In this document: piece by piece, positions 1 to 7,516 of the stretch
Position numbering within the stretch: position 1 is the stretch's first letter
How the letters are laid out: every line of letters begins with the position of its first letter
DNA from: an uncultured Acidobacteriia bacterium
GTDB taxonomy: Bacteria > Acidobacteriota > Terriglobia > Bryobacterales > Bryobacteraceae
DNA length: 64,000 bases
Assembly: GCA_903828455.1 (NCBI GenBank)
Contig: CAIKMJ010000046.1
Span: 124,001 to 188,000, forward strand
Reading direction: 5' to 3'
Translations under genes and position numbers: made by a program
Notes under the pieces: model-generated
The model's input: the letters and a program-made list of their open reading frames with translations, nothing else
Told to the model about the DNA's origin: nothing
Database searches by the model: none

Positions 1-343
1 ACTCGGTGGCGAGCTGTTCGCGGACGGCGACGAGGCGCGCGGGGGAGATCTCCACATTCACGTCGTATTCGCGACGGGTGCCGTCGGCCAGCCAGATCAC
101 GAGGCTGGTTTCACCGGGCAGATGGCCGTTGACCATGAGGCTGCGGGCGCTGACCGGTACCGCTTCGGCGGTTTCCGGAGCAGCCACCGAGACGCGCTCA
201 ATGTTGACCGGCATATCGAGCAGGTGCGTCTTGCCCGCTCCCACCACCAGCTTTTCCGCGGGCGGGAGAGTCGCCGAGCGCAGCGAGTTGGCGCAGAGGG
301 CGAGCGAGAGCAGCAACAGGATGTCGAACAGACGGCGTTTCAC
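1..343 (-). CDS. cpaC: Flp/Tad pilus secretin CpaC/RcpA, N-terminal part (runs off the window)
   Basis: Reading the minus strand from a GTG at 343 gives a signal-peptide-like start (MKRRLFDILLLLSLALCANS) followed by a region rich in short beta strands, with LVVGAGKTHLLDMP, then VERVSVAAPE-like text and SLVIWLADGTRREYDV. This is the pilus-formation N-terminal domain that precedes the secretin pore in CpaC/RcpA. Secretins form the outer-membrane channel of the tight-adherence pilus. The GTG overlaps the cpaB stop codon by four bases (GTGA), which argues for translational coupling and for this start. Only about 114 residues are present; the secretin domain lies outside the window. Family assignment rests on the domain pattern and on the cpaB neighbour. 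Confidence 0.85.
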   Translation of the reverse strand, partial: MKRRLFDILLLLSLALCANSLRSATLPPAEKLVVGAGKTHLLDMPVNIERVSVAAPETAEAVPVSARSLMVNGHLPGETSLVIWLADGTRREYDVNVEISPARLVAVREQLATE

Positions 344-1257
344 TGGCGTGCTCCCGTGGCGCTGCCGGGATCGGTGAAGGCGGATTCGGTGCGCTTGGAT
401 CCCTGAAAGACTTCAATCGTGACGGTCTGCGGGCGGGCCGGAGCAACCGGGGCAGCCGTGGCCGCGGCGGGCGGCGCGTAGACTCTGGGACGGGGAGCCG
501 GCTGGTCGTTCATCACGACGGGTCCGGCGGCTTTCTTAATCGTCATGCCGGAGAAGAGATTGCTGGTGGCCGCGCCGTCGGTGGCCACAACTTCCTGGTC
601 ACTCGGGTTGCGCAGCACGAGCTGGATGGATTGTTCGCTGGCCAGATTGAGCATTTCGGCCTGCGCCGGCGTGACGAGCAGATTGACGACCTGCACGAGC
701 ACGGGCTTGCCTTCGGCATCCTTCTGGTAGTTCTGGCCGGCGGAGAGAACCTGAATGTTTTGCAGCATGGTGCGCGTGACGGCGCCGGTGGTTTCGCGCG
801 AGGCGCCGGGCGGCGAGCCGGAGACGAGCACATCGACGCGCATACCGGCAACGGCGAAGCCGGCGACACCGACGACATCGTTCACGTGAACGGCGAAGGC
901 GCGCATGCCTTTGGGGATTGTGGAAGCGAAGCCGGCGCCGGCACCCTTGGGCGCCAGGGAGGCTTCGTAAAACGTTGCGTCCTGGTGGATCGGCGTGGTG
1001 ACGCCGCGATTGAGAATGTCTTCCTTTTTCATGATGGCGCCGGCGGGCGGCATCAGAAATTCCTGCGTCGCGATATCTTTTTCCTGAATCAGTGCGCCGA
1101 GTTCAAGATCATGCGCCGCGACGAAGACTCTTACCGTCTGCGGCTTGGTGGAAGCGCCGACACTCACTTTTGACGCGATCAACTGATACAGCACGAACGC
1201 GGCCCCGGCCGACACGGCCAGAGCGAACGCGAGCACGCTGAGTAATCGCTTTTTCAT
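340..1257 (-). CDS. cpaB: Flp pilus assembly protein CpaB
   Basis: A 305-residue protein with an N-terminal membrane anchor (about residues 5-28) followed by a SAF/CpaB domain (about 43-105; VRVFVAAHDLELGALI, then PPAGAIM) and an RcpC/CpaB periplasmic domain ending near 245. The C-terminal 50 residues are rich in proline and alanine. CpaB/RcpC is a periplasmic component of the Tad secretion apparatus and is thought to act with the secretin. Length is usual for the family. It lies between the pilin genes and the overlapping secretin gene on the same strand, the normal order in tad loci. Confidence 0.93.
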   Translation of the reverse strand: MKKRLLSVLAFALAVSAGAAFVLYQLIASKVSVGASTKPQTVRVFVAAHDLELGALIQEKDIATQEFLMPPAGAIMKKEDILNRGVTTPIHQDATFYEASLAPKGAGAGFASTIPKGMRAFAVHVNDVVGVAGFAVAGMRVDVLVSGSPPGASRETTGAVTRTMLQNIQVLSAGQNYQKDAEGKPVLVQVVNLLVTPAQAEMLNLASEQSIQLVLRNPSDQEVVATDGAATSNLFSGMTIKKAAGPVVMNDQPAPRPRVYAPPAAATAAPVAPARPQTVTIEVFQGSKRTESAFTDPGSATGARQ

Positions 1258-1332
1258 TGTGAAGTCCGATTCCTTTCCTTAAGCTGTGACCAAAGAAAAT
1301 GTGACCAATGGAACTGTGAAGCGTGAAATGCG

Positions 1333-1363
1333 GCGGGGCGCGGCTGTTACAGCGACACCCCGC
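1333..1363 (-). terminator. Terminator-like hairpin between pilin and cpaB
   Basis: GCGGGG at 1333-1338 pairs with CCCCGC at 1358-1363, and an inner GCTG/CAGC pair lies at 1343-1346 and 1350-1353. It sits just downstream of the second pilin stop on the minus strand. There is no U-tract, so it may be a partial terminator or an mRNA-stabilising hairpin that lets pilin be made in excess of CpaB. Confidence 0.45.
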
Positions 1364-1369
1364 TAAGTT

Positions 1370-1555
1370 TTAGCTGGCGGCGACGGCGGCGTTGCTGATC
1401 TGCGTGCTGCCCGACTGCCAGATCGTTCCCACGCTGTTTCCGGCCTGAAGAAAGATCGAAGCCGAAGCAAGCGCAACGAACGCCATGAGCAGGGTGTATT
1501 CGATCAGATCCTGTCCCGATTCTTCCCGCAGGAAGTTATTGAGCAGTGCTTTCAT
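1370..1555 (-). CDS. flp: Flp family type IVb pilin (second copy)
   Basis: A 61-residue Flp pilin from the ATG at 1555. A longer reading frame exists upstream but adds 12 residues with no homology and breaks length agreement with its neighbour. Residues 1-14 form the charged leader ending in ESG. TadV/CpaA-type prepilin peptidase should cut after Gly14, before QDLIEYTLL, which holds the Flp signature Glu-Tyr. A hydrophobic helix of about 20 residues follows. It is the structural subunit of the tight-adherence pilus and is a close paralogue of the pilin at 1715-1900. Confidence 0.93.
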   Translation of the reverse strand: MKALLNNFLREESGQDLIEYTLLMAFVALASASIFLQAGNSVGTIWQSGSTQISNAAVAAS

Positions 1556-1667
1556 GTTGTCCTCCACGTTTTCGTAATCGCCGGTTCCCACGCCGGCGAA
1601 AGGCTGCAGTTTGGCCCGGACTGCCGTTCCTGAATCAGGCGGCAGGCCTGGCCCCGAAAGCCAGCCT

Positions 1668-1694
1668 CCGGAGCGGTTTACTGGACCGCTCCGG
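1668..1694 (-). terminator. Perfect 10-bp inverted repeat between the two flp genes
   Basis: CCGGAGCGGT at 1668-1677 and ACCGCTCCGG at 1685-1694 form a perfect stem with a seven-base loop, 20 bases past the stop codon of the upstream pilin on the minus strand. No poly-U follows, so it is more likely an attenuating or 3'-stabilising hairpin than a full terminator. Confidence 0.55.
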
Positions 1695-1714
1695 GGCCGG
1701 TTTAAGAGCCAGAG

Positions 1715-1900
1715 TTAGCTGGCGGAAACGGCGGCGTTCGAGAGCTGGTTGCTGGCGTTCTTCCAGATGGAGTTGACGCTGGAACCGGCCTGAATGAAGA
1801 TCGCGGCCGAAGCGAGGGCGATGAACGCCATCAGCAGCGTGTATTCGATCAGATCCTGGCCCTGCTCTTCTTTCACGAAACGCATAAACATGTTTTTCAT
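1715..1900 (-). CDS. flp: Flp family type IVb pilin (first copy)
   Basis: A 61-residue Flp pilin with the same layout as its downstream paralogue: a charged leader of 14 residues ending in EEQG, predicted cleavage before QDLIEYTLL, then one hydrophobic helix and a short Ser/Ala-rich tail. A purine-rich ribosome site (AGGAAAAGGA on the minus strand) lies just upstream. The stop of the preceding membrane-protein gene is only about 20 bases away, so both may share a transcript. The differences between the two copies are mostly in the C-terminal third, which would be the exposed face of the pilus. Confidence 0.94.
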   Translation of the reverse strand: MKNMFMRFVKEEQGQDLIEYTLLMAFIALASAAIFIQAGSSVNSIWKNASNQLSNAAVSAS

Positions 1901-1921
1901 TGTGGTTTGGTCCTTTTCCTC

Positions 1922-3640
1922 TTATGTATTTGGTTGGGTGGTGGTTTTCGCGATCTTCCGATCGCGGCTGCTTCCCTCGTTACTGGAAACGAAGGGAACT
2001 GGTTGAGACTGGTTGCGCCGGAAGACCACGGTCACGGTGTCGTCGTAAACGACACGCCAGTCGGGAGAAATTTTGAGGGTCTGGGTGAGCGCGAACTTCG
2101 GAGAGATCGCGATGGTGTCGACCGAATACTTGTCGAGCGTGCTCTGCCAGTCCCATTTGACGTTCATCAGATCGAGGTAGCGTTCGCCGAAGTCGTCGCC
2201 GTAGAAGTCGCTGCGACCGTCGATGAAGACCTTCTTGCCTTTCGGGTAGAGCTGATAAACGAGGTAGTCGCCCCACTCGTCCTCGGCGAAGATGTGGTGC
2301 ACGTCCGGAGCGGCCAGGAGCGAGAGGGCTTTTTCCGGATAGTAGGCCGGGTCGTAGGTGGAGATGAATTTGTCGTTGAGCGGTGCCGGCGCGAACAGCA
2401 GCAGGCCGATGATGGCGACCGCCATGGCGCTCACCAGATGCACGCGGGGGATGCGGTCGGTCTCATCCGTGCTGGCGGCGGCGCCGACAAACCACGTGGA
2501 GACTTTCGGGATCCAGCTCGCCAGATTCGAGAGGCGCGCTTCGCCGAGCACAGCCGAGATGCCGCGGGCCACTTCCGGGGCCACCGCGAGGGCGAACAGC
2601 GGCAGGTTGCGCTGCGCCATCAGGGCGAGATGCAGCCAGCCCATGCTGGCGAACACCTCGACAAAGCGACGGTTGCGCAGATCCCACAGGGCGACGAAGA
2701 ACGCGACGGCCATGAGCGGTTCGAAGTACACGACAACCGGCGAATGGAAGTTCATCGACTGGAATTCGGTGATGTGCTGCAGCTGATAGGGATCGGAGAT
2801 GTACTCGATCACATGCTTGTGCAGCTGCCAGCCGTACGGATTGATAAAGGTAACGGCGAAGCAGACGACAAACGTCAGGAGCCAGGGCTTGACGGCCGCG
2901 AGATAACCGCGGCGGGCGACAGGATCGCGTTCGAGGACCGCGTTCAGCAGGTCACCGCCGATGTAGCAGGCCAGCAGCAGGAACAGAACGAAGAAGCCGC
3001 CGTGGAGATTGGTCCACAGGAGCGTCAGGGGCACCAGCCAGGCGAGCAGCCGGGTGCGGCCCTCGCGAGCCCGCTCCGTAATGTGCATGGAGACAACAAA
3101 AAAGAGCAGGGTGAAAAGATGGGGCCGCGCAAGCCAATGAATCGCGCAGCCCCCCGTCGCCAATAGGGTCACGGCTATGGCGACTAACCCGTTGCCGCAC
3201 TTGCGCCGGACCAGCCGGAACAGCAGTGCGTTCGTAAAGCAGATAACAGCCATGCTGCCGAGGACGACCGAAGGCATCCCCCACTTGCTGAACAGCACGG
3301 CGAAGCAGACATCCCAGAGCCATTCCCAGGCAAACCACGGTGCGCCGGGGCGGCTGTAGGAGAACATATCGACGGTCGGAACCATGTGGTGGGCCAGGAT
3401 CCACTGGCCGGTGCGGATGTGCCAGCCGGTATCGCCGTCGCCGAGCAGGGTGCGCGCGCCGGCCAGCTTCACGAAGACGAAGATGATCGGCATCATGAAA
3501 GCGAGGTCGGTCAGCGAAGGCAGGAAGCGGGCGATGGCGGGAACTTTGGCAGTCCCCGTGGCGACGGAGGAGGACGCGGCGACGGGCGCGGCCTGGGCAG
3601 CGACATCCATTCTGGTTTCCGGGGCGACGGGGATAATCAT
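1922..3640 (-). CDS. Polytopic membrane protein with C-terminal soluble domain, possibly glycosyltransferase-like
   Basis: A 572-residue protein. Residues about 45-430 carry roughly ten hydrophobic segments. The last 130 residues are soluble and carry FIDGRSDFYGDDF and a TIAISPKF stretch. The layout recalls GT39/ArnT-like or related GT-C membrane proteins, often annotated only as hypothetical; I do not see a diagnostic catalytic motif. It starts four bases after the stop of the PilZ gene with an AAGGA ribosome site and runs into the flp pilins. It could modify pili or envelope glycans, but that is inference from position. Confidence 0.72.
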   Translation of the reverse strand: MIIPVAPETRMDVAAQAAPVAASSSVATGTAKVPAIARFLPSLTDLAFMMPIIFVFVKLAGARTLLGDGDTGWHIRTGQWILAHHMVPTVDMFSYSRPGAPWFAWEWLWDVCFAVLFSKWGMPSVVLGSMAVICFTNALLFRLVRRKCGNGLVAIAVTLLATGGCAIHWLARPHLFTLLFFVVSMHITERAREGRTRLLAWLVPLTLLWTNLHGGFFVLFLLLACYIGGDLLNAVLERDPVARRGYLAAVKPWLLTFVVCFAVTFINPYGWQLHKHVIEYISDPYQLQHITEFQSMNFHSPVVVYFEPLMAVAFFVALWDLRNRRFVEVFASMGWLHLALMAQRNLPLFALAVAPEVARGISAVLGEARLSNLASWIPKVSTWFVGAAASTDETDRIPRVHLVSAMAVAIIGLLLFAPAPLNDKFISTYDPAYYPEKALSLLAAPDVHHIFAEDEWGDYLVYQLYPKGKKVFIDGRSDFYGDDFGERYLDLMNVKWDWQSTLDKYSVDTIAISPKFALTQTLKISPDWRVVYDDTVTVVFRRNQSQPVPFVSSNEGSSRDRKIAKTTTQPNT

Positions 3641-3644
3641 TGGC

Positions 3645-4013
3645 TTAAACGATCCTTGTTGCGACGGTCATGCTTGCGAGGTCGCTGTTCTTACGCGTGC
3701 GCGTCTTGACGAAGCGCATGGTGTCCACTTCGAACGCCACCGCGTGTTCATCTCCCTTTACAGGGGTGATCCGAACAACCCTACCCCTGCACCGCATAAC
3801 CCTGGGGCCAAAATCAGAGTTTTCCGGCAACGAGACGTCTAAAGTCATCGTTTTGGCGAGCTCCGGAAGGGCTACACCACCCGTCCAGCGCATCAAAATG
3901 CCAGTGCGGCTGACGTTCTCAGTGAGCACCCGGAGGGGGGTTGCTTCGATGCGATCAGCGCTCACAAAACAAGTCAGCTGCACATCCACTCGGTCTTTTT
4001 GTCGGCGGTCCAT
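3645..4013 (-). CDS. PilZ domain protein (probable c-di-GMP binding)
   Basis: About 122 residues from the ATG at 4013 (MDRRQKDRVDVQLTC). A frame extended upstream to 4079 adds 22 residues that look like untranslated sequence. Near the N-terminus is RRQKDRV, the position of the PilZ RxxxR motif, and further on NVSRTGILM matches the (D/N)xSxxG motif. These are the two c-di-GMP contact motifs. It is probably the first gene of the minus-strand Flp transcription unit, so pilus production or function may respond to c-di-GMP. That link is inferred from position. The residues following the domain are basic. Confidence 0.83.
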   Translation of the reverse strand: MDRRQKDRVDVQLTCFVSADRIEATPLRVLTENVSRTGILMRWTGGVALPELAKTMTLDVSLPENSDFGPRVMRCRGRVVRITPVKGDEHAVAFEVDTMRFVKTRTRKNSDLASMTVATRIV

Positions 4014-4334
4014 TTGCTGTTGTAAGTCTGAATTTATTACCAATGCCAGTGCGGGTACAATACCGAAAATGGGTGGCATAGTGATGCTATCGAAGGATAC
4101 ATGTGGCGGGTTAACCGCAGTTGTGGGTCCGAATCCGATTCGGCATAAATTCAGTTAAACCATTACAATATAACCACTTACTAATTTATGCGTAAATACT
4201 GCAACAAGTAGCAGGCCGAAACATAAAGAAGTTATATATCGGAGGTACCATCAAAACCAGCCCGGAATAAAATATTCCGAAGAAAACTACAAAAAGTATT
4301 AGAAATTTTTGCTGCAAGATGATATTCTCCATTC
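4014..4334. promoter_or_regulatory. AT-rich divergent intergenic region with two palindromes
   Basis: About 320 bases without a gene, between the PilZ gene and the broken LuxR regulator. The right half is clearly AT-rich, unlike the rest of the window. Two perfect inverted repeats stand out. CCGAATC-C-GATTCGG lies at 4129-4143 and CGGAATA-AAA-TATTCCG at 4263-4279. A GGTTAACC palindrome is at 4109-4116. An orphan GGAGG (around 4241) has no start codon at a useful distance. The region probably holds promoters and operators for both sides, but I cannot place the promoters firmly. Confidence 0.45.
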
Positions 4335-5078
4335 ATGGCAAGCGTACTCCTCTGTACCGATGAACCGATTTTGGCTGAAGGATTGGCCCGCATCCTGACG
4401 GGCGTTGAGGGTCTCGAGCTGGCGTCCTACTGCCCCGGCTTATAGGGCCTCAGGGAAACCCTAGAGAGCAGTCAACCAGACATCCTTCTGGTGGATCTGA
4501 CCGCCAGCATTACGTTTGGCGCGCTCAGCGGACTGCAGGAATCGGCCTCGCACGCCAAGATCGTGCTGTGGGTCCACTCCATCTCTACTGAACTGGCGCT
4601 GCAGGCCATGAGCCTCGGCGTACGGGGCATTCTGCGCAAGACACTGCCCACCGAAACGCTGCTGCGTTGCCTGACGCGCGTGATGGATGGCGAACTGTGG
4701 TTCGAAAAGGCGCTGACGGACAGTATTATGTCGGCGCGCCGCTACTCGCTGACCCGCCGCGAGGGGCAGCTGGTGAGCCTCCTGTCACAGGGACTCAAGA
4801 ATAAGGAAATCGCCACGGCGCTGAACATCTCCGAAGGCACGGTAAAGGTGTACCTGTCGCGGCTGTTCCAGAAACTGGGCGTAAAGGATCGCTTCGAACT
4901 GGCGCTCTACGGGCTGAAGAACCTTGCGCCGGGCGGATCGCTCGAAAATGGCGAAAAGCCGACCAGCGCCGGCGCTCCGGTCTGGCAGCCGCCGCGTTCG
5001 TTCTTCGTGGAACGGATTCCGCCGAAGGCTCAGGCCGCTCCGCCGCAGCCGCGCGCCATGGCCGCATACAAGTATTAA
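4335..5078 (+). pseudogene. NarL/LuxR response regulator interrupted by an in-frame TAG
   Basis: From the ATG at 4335 the frame reads MASVLLCTDEPILAEGLARI, the start of a receiver domain, up to codon 36. A TAG at 4443-4445 then stops it. The same frame continues without a shift as GLRETLESSQPDILLVDLTA, which holds the phospho-acceptor Asp, then a conserved Ser and Lys, and a complete LuxR helix-turn-helix (SLTRREGQLVSLL, then NKEIATALNISEGTVKVYL). Only a single codon is damaged. A GTG at 4491 could restart translation, but it lies inside the phospho-acceptor strand and would give half a receiver. Likely a recent nonsense mutation, a sequencing error or, less likely, readthrough. Confidence 0.72.
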
Positions 5079-5129
5079 TGCGGGCGCCGGAGCCGATACA
5101 GAGATAACGCAGCCCTCCCTGCGATTGAA

Positions 5130-5167
5130 AAGGCCGGTCGAGCATGTCTCGCCGGCCTTATTTTTTG
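5130..5167 (+). terminator. Rho-independent terminator
   Basis: AAGGCCGG at 5130-5137 pairs with CCGGCCTT at 5152-5159, extended inward by CGAG/CTCG, and is followed by ATTTTTTT. It lies about 50 bases past the stop of the LuxR-type reading frame, a textbook intrinsic terminator. Confidence 0.9.
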
Positions 5168-5190
5168 TTGTGGGCGGGATTCCGGCGCGG

Positions 5191-5595
5191 TTAGTGGACG
5201 GGTTCGTGAACTTCGCGCAGCTCTTCGAGTCCGTCAAGGACCTTTTGGAGCAGTTCATCGGTCTGAACTACCATGTCGCGGAGCGCCTCGATGGAGCGGG
5301 CGTTCTGTTCGAAGCGGATTTCCGAATCGAAACGGACCCGGTTGAGGGCATCTTCGATGCCGGCGGCGTACTCACTGCGACTCACAGCGGTGGCCACGCG
5401 CGCCTCGATGTAGCGCGACTGATCGCCGAGACCCGCGACAGCCATCTCGAGCGTGGCGATCCGGGCGTCGAAACCCTTCTGAACAGAGGAGTTATCGGCG
5501 ATCCGGGCGATCAGTTGGACACCGCGCAGGATTCCGTAGGCGAATCCGGCGGTGACCACGAGCGATTTGGCGATTGGTCTCACGAACAAAGGCAA
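5191..5595 (-). CDS. Hypothetical protein, membrane-anchored coiled coil
   Basis: A 134-residue protein of unknown function. Residues about 9-28 form a weakly hydrophobic helix (SLVVTAGFAYGILRGV). The rest is charged and helical with heptad-like spacing (FDARIATLEMAVAGL, then ARSIEALRDMV and ELLQKVLDGLEEL). It may be anchored by its N-terminus and oligomerise through the coiled coil. It is transcribed toward the terminator of the upstream regulator and away from the histidine kinase. The same build (short membrane helix plus coiled coil) is seen in the protein at 7517-8428. No family recognised. Confidence 0.6.
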   Translation of the reverse strand: MPLFVRPIAKSLVVTAGFAYGILRGVQLIARIADNSSVQKGFDARIATLEMAVAGLGDQSRYIEARVATAVSRSEYAAGIEDALNRVRFDSEIRFEQNARSIEALRDMVVQTDELLQKVLDGLEELREVHEPVH

Positions 5596-5740
5596 TTATA
5601 GGATTTTTGTACTCCAAATGCACAACCAACGGTAATAGAGCCTCGCGGTCGGTACGGTACTGGAGCTAAATGAGCTGCCCGGGGGCCCGAAAACAAAAAA
5701 ATCATCCCACACAAGGGCTTTCCTGGTATAAACATAGGAT

Positions 5741-6643
5741 GTGCCTGAAAATTTCCCACAGGTGAATCCTACTGAGGCCGGGAGCCGGGGATATCCGAGC
5801 GGAATCCCCCGAGGCGCGGCCCGGAACGATGTTCGCGCTGCGGCCGATCGCGGCGCTGAAGCCGCGGGCGCGGAAGTCAGCGGGAGAGAAACGGCGGCGT
5901 GGGCCGAAATGCTGGCGCGGATCGGGCGGCAGAACTGCCGATTGAATAGCCTGATCGAGCGGGCGCGGCCGCGCAATCAGCGGGCGCGGTCGGCGGGACG
6001 GGCGATTTTGGAAGAACTCGAAAAAGAACGCACCCGGATCGCACGAGACCTGCATGCGGGGGCCGGGCAACCGCTGGCGGGCATCAAGATGAACCTGGAT
6101 TTGATTGACGGATGCGCCGCGGAGCTGCCCGAAGGGGCGCGGACGGCGGTGACGCGACTCCGGACGCTGACCGATCAGGCTCTGGCGCAGGTACGCGCGG
6201 TGTCGCACCGGCTGCATCCGCCGGCCTGGCAGCAATTATCTACGGAACAGGCGATTCGCTCGCTGGTGGAGTCTTCCGGAATGATGGCACAGATGGAAAT
6301 GGTTCTGGACTTCCAGCCGCTGCCAACCGAGCCGGACCATGGCGTGAAGGTTTCGCTCTACCGCTGTGCGCAGGAATGCCTGTCCAATATTTCCCGGCAT
6401 GCCGAGGCGACGCGGATCGAAATCCGGCTTCGACCGGTGGACGGAGCGGTGGAACTGATGATTCGGGACAACGGTAAAGGCCTGACGCCTGGGGCGCCGA
6501 AGGGAAGCGGGATCGGCCTGCTGGCTCTTCACGAACATTCCGAGGCGATGGGCGGCACCACCGATATCGCGAGTGGCCCGGGCGGCACCACGGTTACGGT
6601 GCGGATTCCATTGCGAGAGGAATCCGACGAGGACGACGAGTAA
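5741..6643 (+). CDS. NarL-family sensor histidine kinase with altered H-box
   Basis: A 300-residue soluble kinase. About 85 variable N-terminal residues are followed by a HisKA_3 dimerisation domain with the H-box RIARDLHAGAGQPL (His105) and an HATPase domain with N-box QECLSNISRHAEA (Asn217), G1 DNGKG (243-247) and G2 GSGIGL (256-261). No sensor or membrane segment is seen, so input must come from the N-terminal stretch or a partner. The usual acidic residue after the phosphorylated His is Ala106 here, which is unusual. The GTG start at 5741 is uncertain. It precedes a NarL regulator by about 40 bases, its likely partner. Confidence 0.87.
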   Translation: MPENFPQVNPTEAGSRGYPSGIPRGAARNDVRAAADRGAEAAGAEVSGRETAAWAEMLARIGRQNCRLNSLIERARPRNQRARSAGRAILEELEKERTRIARDLHAGAGQPLAGIKMNLDLIDGCAAELPEGARTAVTRLRTLTDQALAQVRAVSHRLHPPAWQQLSTEQAIRSLVESSGMMAQMEMVLDFQPLPTEPDHGVKVSLYRCAQECLSNISRHAEATRIEIRLRPVDGAVELMIRDNGKGLTPGAPKGSGIGLLALHEHSEAMGGTTDIASGPGGTTVTVRIPLREESDEDDE

Positions 6644-6685
6644 TTCCGGCAGTATGCGGGCTTGAGAAACAGCTGAGAGGAACAG

Positions 6686-7345
6686 ATGGAGACGACAGAA
6701 AAGACAATCACGCTGGTGCTGGCTGACGACCACGGCATTGTTCGGGAAGGCATTGCGGCCTTTTGCTCGACGCGGCCGGAGCTGAAAATCCTGGGACAGA
6801 CATCGGATGGAGCCGATGCCGTCGATTTGATTCTGGCGCTGAAGCCCGATTTTGCAGTGCTGGACCTCAATATGCCGAAGCTCAGCGGGCTCGACGTGGT
6901 GCGGCGGATCCGGCAGTCCAAGAGCGAAACCAAGCTCATCATCCTTTCGATCAGCCGGGACGAGAATGTAATCCGGGAACTATTCCGCAGCGGGGCGAAC
7001 GGATATTTATTGAAAGACGGGCCGGCACGTCATTTGTTTGACGCGATCAATTATATTCTCGATGGCGGCCAATATCTTACGCCGCTCATTCGCCGTGAAG
7101 CGATTGATATTAAAGTAGATAAAGCAGATCCGCTCACACTGCTCAGCAAGCGTGAGTATGAAGTATTCTCATTTTTGGTCGATGGGATGCGCCCCAAGGA
7201 CATCGCAAAACTATTAGATATCAGCCCTAAGACGGTCGATACTTACCGGGCCAATATCATGCGTAAATTAGAAATCGACGGAATCGCCGGTCTGGTTCGT
7301 TTCGCCATCCAGCGTAATCTTCAGTCGAACTCCATGCCCTGCTAA
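6686..7345 (+). CDS. NarL/FixJ-family response regulator
   Basis: A 219-residue regulator. The receiver (about 8-128) has Asp14/Asp15, phospho-acceptor Asp60 in FAVLDLNMPK, and the LLKDGP lysine. A LuxR-type helix-turn-helix (about 150-212) carries LSKREYEVFSFLVDGM and PKTVDTYRANIM. It should be phosphorylated by the kinase encoded just upstream and bind DNA. The receiver is closely similar to that of the large fusion protein at 8651-10627 (shared NLPK/NMPK and the YLLKxGPxRHL stretch), so the two may compete for one kinase. Confidence 0.93.
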   Translation: METTEKTITLVLADDHGIVREGIAAFCSTRPELKILGQTSDGADAVDLILALKPDFAVLDLNMPKLSGLDVVRRIRQSKSETKLIILSISRDENVIRELFRSGANGYLLKDGPARHLFDAINYILDGGQYLTPLIRREAIDIKVDKADPLTLLSKREYEVFSFLVDGMRPKDIAKLLDISPKTVDTYRANIMRKLEIDGIAGLVRFAIQRNLQSNSMPC

Positions 7346-7470
7346 TGGTTAACCAGAAACTTCTTAGGTGCAATTCCCTACCCGACTAGGATATAACTGA
7401 CTTATGACACAAAGCAACACCTGGGTCAAAATTTCTGCTGACAACTTTCGACAGCCGGTAGCGTTCCGGC

Positions 7471-7497
7471 GTCGCGCGAGACTGATGCGCGCGCGAC
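7471..7497 (+). promoter_or_regulatory. Hairpin just before a strong ribosome site
   Basis: GTCGCGCG at 7471-7478 and CGCGCGAC at 7490-7497 form a perfect 8-bp stem a few bases ahead of AAGAAGGAGG, the ribosome site of the gene at 7517. Such a stem could modulate translation or protect the 5' end; no ligand is suggested by the sequence. Confidence 0.35.
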
Positions 7498-7516
7498 TGA
7501 AGAAGGAGGCGACGCA

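Noticed and set aside
1907-3166. Long open frame (419 codons) on the plus strand opposite the membrane-protein gene
   Set aside because: Antisense shadow. The minus-strand gene has clear hydrophobic segments and operon context; the plus-strand text is rich in Arg, Glu, Gly and has no domain.
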